Assembly: GCA_900618795.1 (NCBI GenBank)
Contig: UYJD01000007.1
Span: forward strand, 1 to 51,522
Direction: 5' to 3'
From: Cyanodermella asteris
Lineage: Eukaryota > Ascomycota > Lecanoromycetes > Ostropales > Stictidaceae
Length of the DNA: 51,522 nucleotides
Shown: piece by piece, positions 43,272-51,522 of the stretch
Position numbering within the stretch: the stretch's first letter is position 1
How the letters are laid out: the number at the start of each line of letters is the position of its first letter
Program-made: the position numbers and the translations under genes
Notes under the pieces: generated by a model
Told to the model about the DNA's origin: nothing
Seen by the model: only the letters and a program-made list of their open reading frames with translations
Databases searched by the model: none

Positions 43272-43532
43272 TCACGACTTCCACTTCTGCCGAAAGTTCG
43301 GTCCCCGAGCGAGATCCACGTCGTGGGACGCAGCAACCACAGCCTGGACGTCATCCCTGATGGTCAAGATCTCGCGAAATACGAGGTCGGCAACGACTTC
43401 GTAGACGTCGTCCGGATCGGTGTCGGGTCCCAGCGCTGCGGCGATGAGATTCACAGTGGGCCGGCGGAGGTAGGAGTCTTCTGCGTCGATGCGGTTGAAA
43501 CATTTGAGGACTTTGTTGTATGTGACGGACAT
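43272..43532 (-). CDS. Small hypothetical protein, 86 residues
   Basis: The frame starts at ATG 43532 (MSVTYNKVLKCFNRIDAEDS) and shows strong C-ending codon preference like the well-supported genes nearby. The middle reads as two or three amphipathic helices, including DPDDVYEVVADLVFREILTI. There is no signal peptide, membrane segment or known domain. The ending, RGPNFRQKWKS, is basic. It could be one exon of a larger gene, but I see no consensus donor or acceptor that extends it. Confidence 0.5.
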   Translation of the reverse strand: MSVTYNKVLKCFNRIDAEDSYLRRPTVNLIAAALGPDTDPDDVYEVVADLVFREILTIRDDVQAVVAASHDVDLARGPNFRQKWKS

Positions 43533-43760
43533 GTTTGGACGAATGGTCCGGTTGTGGGTGTTGATGGTGGATGAGATGGATTTCTTTGGCTTGTGATCAT
43601 GTAACTGCTTGTGATCGTGGCGAATGATTTTGATACGGCTTGAGCTGTGTGCTGCCGGGCCCCCCTTTGTATGTCATTGCATAACTTTTTTGTTGAATGA
43701 CTGTCCCGATTGTTTGCAGTCACCTTCATTCGCGTTGGGATATCAGATTGCGGCTGCGGA
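43533..43760. other. Short intergenic stretch
   Basis: Probably leader and promoter of the gene at 43272. Nothing else seen. Confidence 0.4.
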
Positions 43761-44147
43761 CTACTGAGTCACTATCCGGGTCCTTTGTCGTCCGCTCACA
43801 TGCGGCATCAGCGTTCGACGGAAGCTCGAGACCGTTTTTGAATGTCCTAGCTGAATTTCATAGTCATTAGTCGTTACATAGTACACATGCTCCTTATCTT
43901 GATCAAATGAAATGAAAGTCATGACTCTGGCATTGCTGCCACCGAAAGGACAGTGTGGGCGCTCTTGCAGGATCGCAAGGTCACCTGCCTTTTGTCTTAC
44001 CCATGCCCAAGTGTAATCGCCCACACACAGCCTGTTATGCCCCATCTGCGAGCTGATGTGCATAGGAAGTGAACGCCATATACCATGTGCGGCTTCCCAA
44101 TTCTGGTGCATCACACCAGTCACAGAAATGAAAACCGAGAGGTGCAT
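43761..44147 (-). CDS. Doubtful hypothetical ORF, 128 codons
   Basis: An ATG at 44147 opens a frame containing MHISSQMGHNRLCVGDYTW and FISFDQDKEHVYYVTTNDY. The composition is balanced, rather like a folded protein, but codon preference is weaker than in the neighbours and no family is recognised. It starts only about 40 bases from the 3' end of the next gene on the same strand. It might be a gene remnant. Confidence 0.3.
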   Translation of the reverse strand: MHLSVFISVTGVMHQNWEAAHGIWRSLPMHISSQMGHNRLCVGDYTWAWVRQKAGDLAILQERPHCPFGGSNARVMTFISFDQDKEHVYYVTTNDYEIQLGHSKTVSSFRRTLMPHVSGRQRTRIVTQ

Positions 44148-44183
44148 AATCCTCTCGTGCTCTGCAACTTGTTCCTAAGACCC

Positions 44184-46036
44184 TCACAACTGTACACATC
44201 TCCAGATGCCTACCACCAAACCACCCAGAACCCAGCCTCGGACCCCAAGGCCTCCTTCTAGCAGCAAAACCACCAGGACCGCGGCAAAGAGGTAGATAAG
44301 TGACTGTCGATCCGCAGCGAGCATACTCGCTCCACCAACACCACTTCCTACACCATCGCTAAGCTCGCCACCGATTTGCACTAGGTCGTTCACGATATGA
44401 GCCACAGTTCCATCCAAATCGAAGCCATGATTATTCCTGTAGACTGACAAGTTGTCGCGAATCTCAGTGCGAATGCTGGCGAGCTTGTGTGCGGACGCGG
44501 GCGTGTTCGGCAGAGCTGTTAAGCGCGGAATTTGGGAGACCTTGGACCTGTGTTCAAGCATGTCAGCAACTAGGTAGACAACTTAAAACGACGAACTTGG
44601 GATCGGCATTAGTTGCGATTGTGGTGCTGATGACCATGAAAGAGTGAAACGGCTTCTCACCATGTGTCCAGCAGCCGATGATGCATGATGATCACGTTGC
44701 TGAGTTTCATCACTAGTTGGTCTCGATGCCACATGGCGACAGAGCTATCACGTCCCATCTCAGTCTGATCATAATGTACGAGGTCTTCCTCAAGGTTGTT
44801 GATGATGCATTCACAACGATGTATCATCTGCTGGGTGAGTTGTGCATATTGACGAGGACAGTAGTCATCATTGGAGCTCGGCTTTGACGCCAGTGATGAC
44901 GATGTTTGTGTGCAATTGAGCCCCATTCGCAGAGCTTGGGACTGAGGGAAGATGGCTGATGAAGATTGTTGCTTGGCTTGGGCCGGTGGATATGCGGCTC
45001 TACGATGCTGTACATTTTGTGGTTGCTCAAGCGGAGGTGTGGGATAGGGGTTGGATGGTGCTTGCGGAGAGGATGCATACATGCCTGGAGGGAAAGGGTG
45101 AGTATTTTGTGTAATTGGACCTTGATGAGCCGGCGATGATAAATAATCGAATGACGAAGCACGGAGCGTATGGCTGGATCGACCTTGCTGCATCTGAATG
45201 TGAAGGGCTGATGGCGCCTCGGGTGGTGCCTCTATCTTCTGAAGCTGGTGCACTTTACGTCTGCTTTTGGAATAGAAGTCCTCAGGATGAATGCTTCTCC
45301 CGACAGCGTCTTGCTGAGAGCCAGGAGATTGCCCCAGTTGGGCAGGACGTCTTCTTTCCGACGGCGAAGGTGTATCTAGCGGGCTCGGTGTTTCACTGGT
45401 GGTCAATCCGGAGTCTGAATACGACTCCTCATTTCCGGAGGTCCCAGCGCTCGGGAGTGTGATTGATCGGACTGGAATCGGAGACGAGTACACTCGTTCT
45501 TGATCTATGGACCTGCGAGCTGATTTGGGAGCTACTTTGGTAGCAGACGATGTATTTCGCGGCCGGGGCGAAGGTGGCCTAGATTCACCGTTTTGAAAAG
45601 AGAACACGTCGGGTCTGGCTGCGTTCACTGCACCCGAAGCTTTTTGTATAGCTCTTGTTGCAACCACGGGTTGCTTGGCAGGAGTAGTGGCCCTCCTTAC
45701 CAAAGCCCTTGATGGTGCATCTTTAGATGTTGGCATGCCTTCGCTCAATTTCGTATCATTGCGACTAGTGGCGTAGGCTTTCTCACGTGGTCCGTTGGGT
45801 GTCGAGGGAAGTGAGTTTGAGGCTCTCGTCAACGAAGACGAGCTGCGAATGGCAGGAGCAATATTCGATGATGTGCTGGAGCTGGAGAAAGAAGCCAAGG
45901 TCGCGAGGAGGGAGGCAAAAGGAGAGGATGCCGATCGCTTCCTGCTGCTCCTGTGCTTACTCTTCTTGCCGTTCGTCTGGCCTGTCTGCGGGCGGTTTGG
46001 AGCTGAGACATTGGCTGGTGAAGCAGTAGCGGCCAT
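44184..46036 (-). CDS. Hypothetical tail-anchored membrane protein
   Basis: Exons 44661-46036 and 44184-44547, split by a 113-nt intron (GTGAGA…CACAG), give 579 residues. The join in phase 2 turns an apparent stop after LLDTW into LLDTWSKVSQIPRL, a continuous helical region. Residues 1-370 are Ser/Pro-rich and disordered, with a basic cluster KKSKHRSSRKR near the start. Residues 390-460 form a helical region (YAQLTQQMIHRCECIINNLE). The last 40 residues hold a hydrophobic stretch, LIYLFAAVLVVLLLEGGLG, and a second shorter one, so the protein is probably anchored by its C-terminus with the bulk in the cytosol. I do not know the family. I prefer the ATG at 46036 (ATGGCCGC context); another lies four codons upstream. 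Confidence 0.8.
44548..44660 (-). other. Intron, 113 nt
   Basis: Donor GTGAGAAG and acceptor GAACACAG on the minus strand. Splicing joins the 463-codon exon to the exon that carries the membrane anchor. Confidence 0.8.
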
Positions 46037-47057
46037 GACCTGCGTCAATGCCGCGGGTCAATGACCCAGAGACAAAGGCAGCTGATAATAGAGTTGATTA
46101 GATAGGTGCCACAAGGTGGCGGCGCTATCTGCATAAGCTAATGTTGAACGAACCAAACTCACGGCCTCAGTGACACAGGAGCGGAAACACAAGACAATGC
46201 ACACACAGCGCACGGCAACGGAGCCATGTTGCCAGGTTGGGGGGCCAATCACTCAGGTCATACCCACATGCTGACACAAAGAACAACCACAGCAGGTCAA
46301 GCTGGGGAGCACATGGCGGTGAAGAATTGGGAATGGAAGAAGAGTATGCAGCGAAAGCGCGCTACTAAGTGGACAGAAAAGAATAAATCACCAACAAGGG
46401 CAAGGCGGGTAGCAGAGGGAAAGCAGGGAAGTAGGTGGGAGATGGCAGAAGTGCAGCACGGGCTTCAGTGCCCAAAGCCGACTTGGTGGTGCAGCAAGCC
46501 CGGCGTGGTGCATGGCAGATGCGCTTTTCCCTGTGAGGGTTGCCCCTTATCCTGCGCTGGTCTTATTATACGTTATCGCGCTCAGATCCAGTAAGATGGC
46601 GACAGGGGATGGCGGCGTAAAGTCCTATTCGCAGCAAGGTTAGGGCGTGCATTAGAGTCGGTGCCTGACCGCAGCCAGCTAATAGGAGGCGTCGGCTTTG
46701 CGTTCAATCCGGCTGATTTCAGGGCGAAAGAAGATGTCTGAGAGCCGTGTCACCCCAAGCAGCAACCGACAGAAGATGCGGCTTTGGAATGGCTGATCGG
46801 ATGTGATAAAGGAGCTCAACATGATAGATGATATCTGATGATGGAGAGTATTCACTGTGAAGCAGAAGCCGCGGGAAAGTCGGTGCACTGTTCAGCCGGG
46901 TCACGTGAGCTGGATCACGTGTCAGGCTCGTGAGGACAGCTCCAGAGCAGGTTTAGGCGAAGCTGTCTCGCGAAGAACTTCCCCCGGCACCTCGTCTTAT
47001 TCTTGGGAAAAAGTTCCGCGATCTCAGACTTGTTGGAAGCGTAACACACCACGAAAT
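46037..47057. other. Divergent promoter region between two genes
   Basis: This 1-kb interval separates divergent start codons and must hold both promoters. Short frames only. The last 20 bases before 47058 are A-rich, as is common just before fungal start codons. Confidence 0.6.
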
Positions 47058-49304
47058 ATGCCGCAGGAGAACAGAAAACGAGGTCGAGGCCGCCGTGGAG
47101 AAGAGAAGGAAAAGAAGGAGAAGGTACTGGACGAGCTCCGCGCGCGTGCTCAAAATGAGGACGAAGCGCGGCCAGCAAAGCGCCTCCGGCTGTCACCACC
47201 TGTCGAACATACAGAACAAGCAGAGCTTATACAACTAGACGAGGGTCGCGACCCGTATGATGACAGAGGCAACGCGAGGGTCGCTCACGCCCAGGATGCG
47301 GGCAATGAGGCGCGACAGGATGACCGCCCGGAAGCCCAGTTCTTCGGAATGCTCGACGAGGCCGAGCAGGCATACTTCAAGCGAGCCGATCTGATGCTCG
47401 AGAATGACTCATTCACCGATGCAGAGGAAAGAGCAATGTTCTTGGACAATGTATGGAACGAAGCGAGGGGCAAGGAACTGAAGATTGCCTGTAGTCAATC
47501 GTGCTCGAGAGTGCTGGAGCGCCTAATCAATGCCAGCACATCTCAGCAGCTCAAGGCAGCCTGGAGCCGGATGAAAGGTAACTTTCTGGCCTTGGTACAG
47601 CATCGTTTTGCTTCGCACTGTGTCGAAGCACTGTTCATGGCCGCGGCACCCATGGTCTCGCGGGAGTTACTGAGCGACGAGCAAGAGGAGCAAGAGCAAA
47701 AGGAGAACGAATATGAAGACGATGAGGAGCAGGCGATGAAGCGACCAGTCGAGCAATTCTACCTTGAGACGATGAAAGAATTCCAGGACAATCTGGGCTA
47801 TCTGATTACCGACTCTTTCGCCTCGCATGCAATTCGGGTACTCGCGTTGGTTCTATCTGGGAAGCCGCTCGCTGGGTCGAAGAGCTTGCTGCAGAGTAAG
47901 AAGGAGAAGGTGCATGCATATGGGCAGGAGAAATCGGCAATGACCGAGTCTCGCGTAGTCCCAGATTCGTTCGCCACGGCGGCATCCAACTTGATCAGAG
48001 ATACGATCACCGGCCTTGACACAAATTACCTCCGGGCTCTTGCCACAAATCAACTTGCGAACCCAGTATTGCAGCTGTTCCTTGAGATTGAGTTTTCAGC
48101 CAATGGGAAACAAAAAGCAAAAGACGAAAAATCGTTGTTCCGAAGACTGCTACCTGACGATCCTCCAAACGAAGGTACGCAAACAGCCGCCTTCGTCAAA
48201 GGGTTGCTTTACGACCCGGTCGGCTCAAGGCTTCTCGAGACCATTGTCCAATCCGCGCCTGGTAAAACTTTCAAGACGATCTATAAGGTTCTATTCAAAG
48301 ACAACATTGGCAGCATCGTCAAGAACGATGTGGCAGGGTTCGTCGTTATCAAAATCTTGGAGCGACTGAGCTCCGAGGAACTCCAGAGCGCAATCGAGCA
48401 AATTACACCTCAGATCACGCTCCTATTCGAGCGCCAAAGACATTCGATCATCAAATGTCTCATTGAGCGTTCTCGTGTGCGAGGGCTGGATACAAAGCTG
48501 ATCGCAGATGCAATTGCAGAGGTCTTTGGCCAACCCGACCAAGCTCTCTTGGACAAATTCTTACAGCCAAATGCAGTGACCCAAGACAACATGGCCGAGG
48601 ACCGAAAAGCGCAAATTGATCAGAAGAACCAATCCAAGATCCATGCGTCATTACTTTCACAGACAATGCTTTCGCAGCAAGACGCCTTACAGCAACTGAT
48701 TCTCGAAAGTCTCATTGAATGTAATGCGGATTTTCTGGTTCTACTCGCAAAGGATCGATCAGCCACACATGTTTTGCAAGCAGCGCTCAAGCCTGATAGC
48801 GTCGAAAAAGCGAGCCGGCGGCAGATTGTTCAAAAACTGCAGCCACGTGTCACGGAGCTTGCAATCGATACCATTGGCTCACACGTCGTAGATGCCTTGA
48901 ACGCAGCCACAAGTGGGTTCCACTTTGTTCGGGAACGCATCGCTGAAGAGCTATCCAGACACGAATCAGAGATTAAAGACTCATATTCAGGTCGGCAGGT
49001 CTGGCGAAACTGGATGCTTGATCTGTACAAGCGAAGGCGAGCGGAATGGGTCGGAAGAGTGAAAGAACAGTATGAAGGTGCTACTGTGGTTGAGGTGCCG
49101 CAGGAGGAGCCACAGAATACACATCGAAAGGGTGGTAAAGGCCGTCGTGGCGGCAACGAGGATATCACAGGGAAGGCTTTGACAGGAATTGAGGCCGCTC
49201 GAGCGCGATTTGCGGCGGAAAAGAGGAAGCAAGACGCGATGAAGAGGAAAGGCGGAAAGTCGAATCCCATGGCTTCGGGGGCGAATGCCCAGGCAGTCGG
49301 GTGA
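47058..49304 (+). CDS. NOP9: Nop9, pumilio-repeat nucleolar RNA-binding protein
   Basis: Nop9 binds 20S pre-rRNA in the nucleolus and is needed for small ribosomal subunit assembly. The 748 residues start MPQENRKRGRGRRGEEKEKK, a basic leader like that of other fungal Nop9 proteins; the frame is open further upstream but without an ATG. Pumilio-type repeat helices are visible in order: SRVLERLINAS, RFASHCVEALF, SFASHAIRVLA, NPVLQLFLEIEF, DPVGSRLLETIV, DVAGFVVIKILERL, RHSIIKCLIERS, SATHVLQAALK and TIGSHVVDALN. An acidic Glu-rich insert lies at about 212-230. The C-terminus is Lys/Gly-rich. No intron. The length is normal for the family in filamentous fungi. It ends 171 bases from the end of UTR4, which faces it. 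Confidence 0.93.
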   Translation: MPQENRKRGRGRRGEEKEKKEKVLDELRARAQNEDEARPAKRLRLSPPVEHTEQAELIQLDEGRDPYDDRGNARVAHAQDAGNEARQDDRPEAQFFGMLDEAEQAYFKRADLMLENDSFTDAEERAMFLDNVWNEARGKELKIACSQSCSRVLERLINASTSQQLKAAWSRMKGNFLALVQHRFASHCVEALFMAAAPMVSRELLSDEQEEQEQKENEYEDDEEQAMKRPVEQFYLETMKEFQDNLGYLITDSFASHAIRVLALVLSGKPLAGSKSLLQSKKEKVHAYGQEKSAMTESRVVPDSFATAASNLIRDTITGLDTNYLRALATNQLANPVLQLFLEIEFSANGKQKAKDEKSLFRRLLPDDPPNEGTQTAAFVKGLLYDPVGSRLLETIVQSAPGKTFKTIYKVLFKDNIGSIVKNDVAGFVVIKILERLSSEELQSAIEQITPQITLLFERQRHSIIKCLIERSRVRGLDTKLIADAIAEVFGQPDQALLDKFLQPNAVTQDNMAEDRKAQIDQKNQSKIHASLLSQTMLSQQDALQQLILESLIECNADFLVLLAKDRSATHVLQAALKPDSVEKASRRQIVQKLQPRVTELAIDTIGSHVVDALNAATSGFHFVRERIAEELSRHESEIKDSYSGRQVWRNWMLDLYKRRRAEWVGRVKEQYEGATVVEVPQEEPQNTHRKGGKGRRGGNEDITGKALTGIEAARARFAAEKRKQDAMKRKGGKSNPMASGANAQAVG

Positions 49305-49475
49305 GCTTTATGCCGTAACTTTTAGTGCTCAACCTGTTCACTTCATGACTTGTTTCCTGACCATGACACGTCTTCTGGTCATGGACCGACTTTCGACTAT
49401 GCGATGGCTTGCACTGTGACCCTTGCCATGCTGTCCCCGTCACTGCGACTATCTCGCCCCTCACCTAGCCGACCT

Positions 49476-50623
49476 TCATTCTTTCGAGAGGTCGATTTGA
49501 TCCAAACTCTGAACCACCGGATACGTGTTCCTGTCGTCTGTGGTCAAAGGAGCATTGCCCGCTCTTTCTAACAGACAGACCTTCATACCCGCCTCTCGCG
49601 CTGCCTTAACTTCCAGCACATTGTCGCTAAGAAATAGCACCGCATCCGGCGTCCACTACTAAACGTCAGCCATCGAGCCCACACAAAGCACACACGCCAA
49701 ATCTCCACACTCACCTTCTGCGCCTTCGCAATCTTCTCATAACTCCCCATCTCCGTCTTCAACCCCGCATTGACCGTATCGAACCACGCCCCAATCAACC
49801 CCCTCAGATCCTCAACCCCCTCCCCGCCTCCCTTGGCCACATGCTCGAAAAGCAGCTTCTGCGCAAACACGCTCCCCGAGCTGTAGATGCCCAACTCCAA
49901 CCCCTCGTCTTCCTTCCACGCTCTGAGCTTCGGCGCCACGTCGGGGAATAGTGGCGTCGAGTACTCGCCGGACTTGTAGCCGGCTTCCCAGAGGTAGCCT
50001 TGCAGGTTCTTGTGGTAGGCGATCTTGATGTCGCGGCGGGTGAGGTCTTCGGCGTGCGCTTGCAGCGCGGAGGGGCTGGTGCGATGTTCGGGCGGGAAGG
50101 CGTCTCGGTAGGGTTGGAAGGCGGGCGTGTCCCAGTCGCGGGCTAGGACGGTGGGGAGGGCTTTGAGGGCGTAGGGAAACTGTAGGCGATGGTTGTCAGT
50201 GATAGGGTGAAAAGGGTTCGAAGCAGGGCATGGGAGATGGTTAAAGTGAGGATAAAGATGATGCTTGTAGACATTGGCAGATGGGCTGCGTATCAGGTCA
50301 CATCAAACAAGTGCCATTGTTCGCATTCTCAGCAGGTAGAAGCTAGTATGCTGTATGAGTAAGGGCGCCTGAACTCGCCATGGACGGAGTGCAGTTTTCG
50401 GGGTATCAATAAAAGTCGTTTCGCGGATTGATTCCCGACGTTCACAGTTTCCGCCTCTCAATTGAGCGATACACACATACCAAGGTTTCCTTAACGAATG
50501 ATATTGAACATATTGTACCCTCTGATACGTGCACGTCAGCCACAAGTTCGGTCTACGAGAGGTGTGCTGGATAATCTTACCAATATCAAGCAAAGCATGC
50601 TTGATGCCCGGAAACTTGGCCAT
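49476..50623 (-). CDS. UTR4: Enolase-phosphatase E1 of the methionine salvage pathway
   Basis: This HAD-superfamily enzyme converts 2,3-diketo-5-methylthiopentyl-1-phosphate to acireductone in the cytosol or nucleus. Four exons (50581-50623, 50481-50521, 49715-50179, 49476-49655) give 242 residues, a normal length. The catalytic motif ALLDIEGT (D13, E15) is split by intron 1 after the Ile codon and first base of the Glu codon. Exon 2 is only 41 nt and encodes EGTICSISFVKETL. Motif II is YSSGS at 127-131, with Lys 136 after it. Motif III/IV is LFLSDNVLEVKAA at about 191-203. The C-terminus is complete. Introns are 59, 301 and 59 nt, all GT-AG. All key residues are present, so it should be active. 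Confidence 0.93.
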
Positions 50624-51397
50624 GACGGCGGGGCAATACTGTGACGGTCTTTGAGGAGCGGTGTCTAGTTAGTCGACTTCGCAACCATAACCTGTCAATG
50701 TTCTGCCTCGATCAGCTGTTTATTGGAGTTTCTGTGTTTGTTCCGCGTGGGGATTTTTTGCCGAAATTCAAAACCCGTCTTACATACGGCAAGCATCACA
50801 CCATGTCACACGCCAATTCCGAAGCATTCAGAACTTCGTAATATTATTTATCTTTACCTAAAATTATCTCAAGTCAATGACTGAAGTCATAGATCGAGAT
50901 TGTTGGTCAGAACTCCCATTCTATATGCTCAGCTCGGCCAATCCAATGTCACGGACGAAACCCCCGGGAATCCCGTGCCCGCTCGTATCGGCGAACAAAC
51001 AACGTCGGTCCCTTGTTTAAACCACCTTCACACAACACATTGCCGACAAAACTGCATCATCGTGCTGCTCATGCCTAATTGGCTTTTGACAATCAAGATG
51101 GAAATGGTCGTTTCTTTTGCCTCACTGAGCCAGGCAACTTAGAGTTTGTGGTGTGATTCTGCCTGGCCACGGTAGTTGAGGTGACCTCCTGCCGGCATAT
51201 CTTCCTCGATGATCTAAGCAGCTCTGTAGCGGCAAGCCTGTTGAACATGATCGACTGCTGGGCATGCGGTTCATCGTTGCCATGAGACTGCTTATAATGA
51301 CCTTGCTTAGCAATGCCGGGCGAATGTCGGCAGCGCATTCGCGCGAAAACTGGAAACTCGATGTTGAGCTCTATGTCTGCCGTCTTTGAAGTCGTGG
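50624..51397. other. Intergenic stretch upstream of UTR4, no supported gene
   Basis: It contains the UTR4 promoter and the upstream region of the gene starting at 51509. Open frames are short and without motifs. Confidence 0.5.
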
Positions 51398-51404
51398 TAT
51401 ATAG
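51398..51404 (+). promoter_or_regulatory. TATA box of the gene starting at 51509
   Basis: TATATAG lies 105 bases before an ATG in good context, with a C-rich and CA-rich leader between. The stretch tctttgaagtc stands twice, at 51383-51393 and 51452-51462, flanking the TATA box. Confidence 0.5.
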
Positions 51405-51508
51405 ACTCACCGTCCCAGTTCTATCTGGCCCATCCCATCATCATAAACCGATCTTTGAAGTCTTTCATATAGTTGCACCCCAAACAGCCTCACTGTCAAC
51501 GCAGCAAG

Positions 51509-51522
51509 ATGTTTACCAAGTG
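51509..51522 (+). CDS. 5' end of a gene cut by the window edge
   Basis: ATGTTTACCAAG encodes MFTK and is then cut off. The call rests on position only: a TATA box at 51398, a CT/CA-rich leader and a fungal-type start context (AGCAAGATG). Nothing can be said about the product. Confidence 0.4.

Noticed and set aside
42841-43404. 187-codon plus-strand frame
   Set aside because: It runs from the minisatellite into the antisense of the better small gene at 43272; the composition is low in complexity.
50180-50480. UTR4 seemed to lack its EGT catalytic segment
   Set aside because: Closer reading found the 41-nt exon at 50481-50521 that encodes it, with good splice sites on both sides.

Overview
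The window is genomic DNA of a filamentous ascomycete fungus (Pezizomycotina; Dothideomycetes is my best guess, from general protein character only). The evidence is short GT-AG introns (52-113 nt, one of 301 nt), a clean CTAAC branch point where I checked, CT-rich leaders, long serine/proline-rich linkers and fungal-type housekeeping proteins. A 25-base run of N at 20449-20473 marks a draft assembly.

Five genes are recognisable by family: a sterol-glucosyltransferase-like protein (2390-6604, minus), the cohesin acetyltransferase ECO1 (14718-16272, minus), an isochorismatase-family hydrolase (22941-23761, minus), the pumilio-type ribosome-assembly factor NOP9 (47058-49304, plus) and the methionine-salvage enolase-phosphatase UTR4 (49476-50623, minus, four exons). 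A degenerate GNAT-like gene lies at 17624-18585 (minus). Well-supported genes of unknown function are a 528-residue protein with a duplicated tail (8991-10577, plus), a three-exon protein with an N-terminal cysteine cluster (21274-22629, plus), a protein with two tryptophan-anchored Myb/SANT-like segments (24636-25631, minus), a long SH3 protein joined by a spliced exon to an acidic tail (37167-40875, minus), a probable 86-residue protein (43272-43532, minus) and a tail-anchored protein (44184-46036, minus). The last 14 bases look like the start of one more gene. The recognised genes do not form a pathway or cluster; this is an ordinary chromosomal neighbourhood of independent genes.

Between them lie gene-poor intervals: 1-2.39 kb, 6.8-9.0 kb, 10.6-14.7 kb, 18.6-21.3 kb, about 26-37 kb and 40.9-43.3 kb. 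I see no reverse transcriptase, transposase or other transposon protein there. They do hold many old, diverged short tandem duplications. The most notable is a degenerate unit of about 57-66 bp whose core reads GACGAACTCCAAACG or GACCTGTACCAAACG. It is arrayed on the plus strand at 11.8-13.0 kb and, inverted, again at 32.7-33.3 kb. Other arrays are a 24-bp minisatellite at 42.7-42.9 kb, an AT-rich repeat of about 88 bp at 13.55-13.75 kb, and single pairs at 0.4/1.0, 28.1/28.2 and 30.26/30.33 kb. These shared degenerate repeats are the best candidate here for something undescribed. Whether they are decayed satellites, remnants of a fast-evolving repeat-protein family or something else cannot be settled from this sequence alone.
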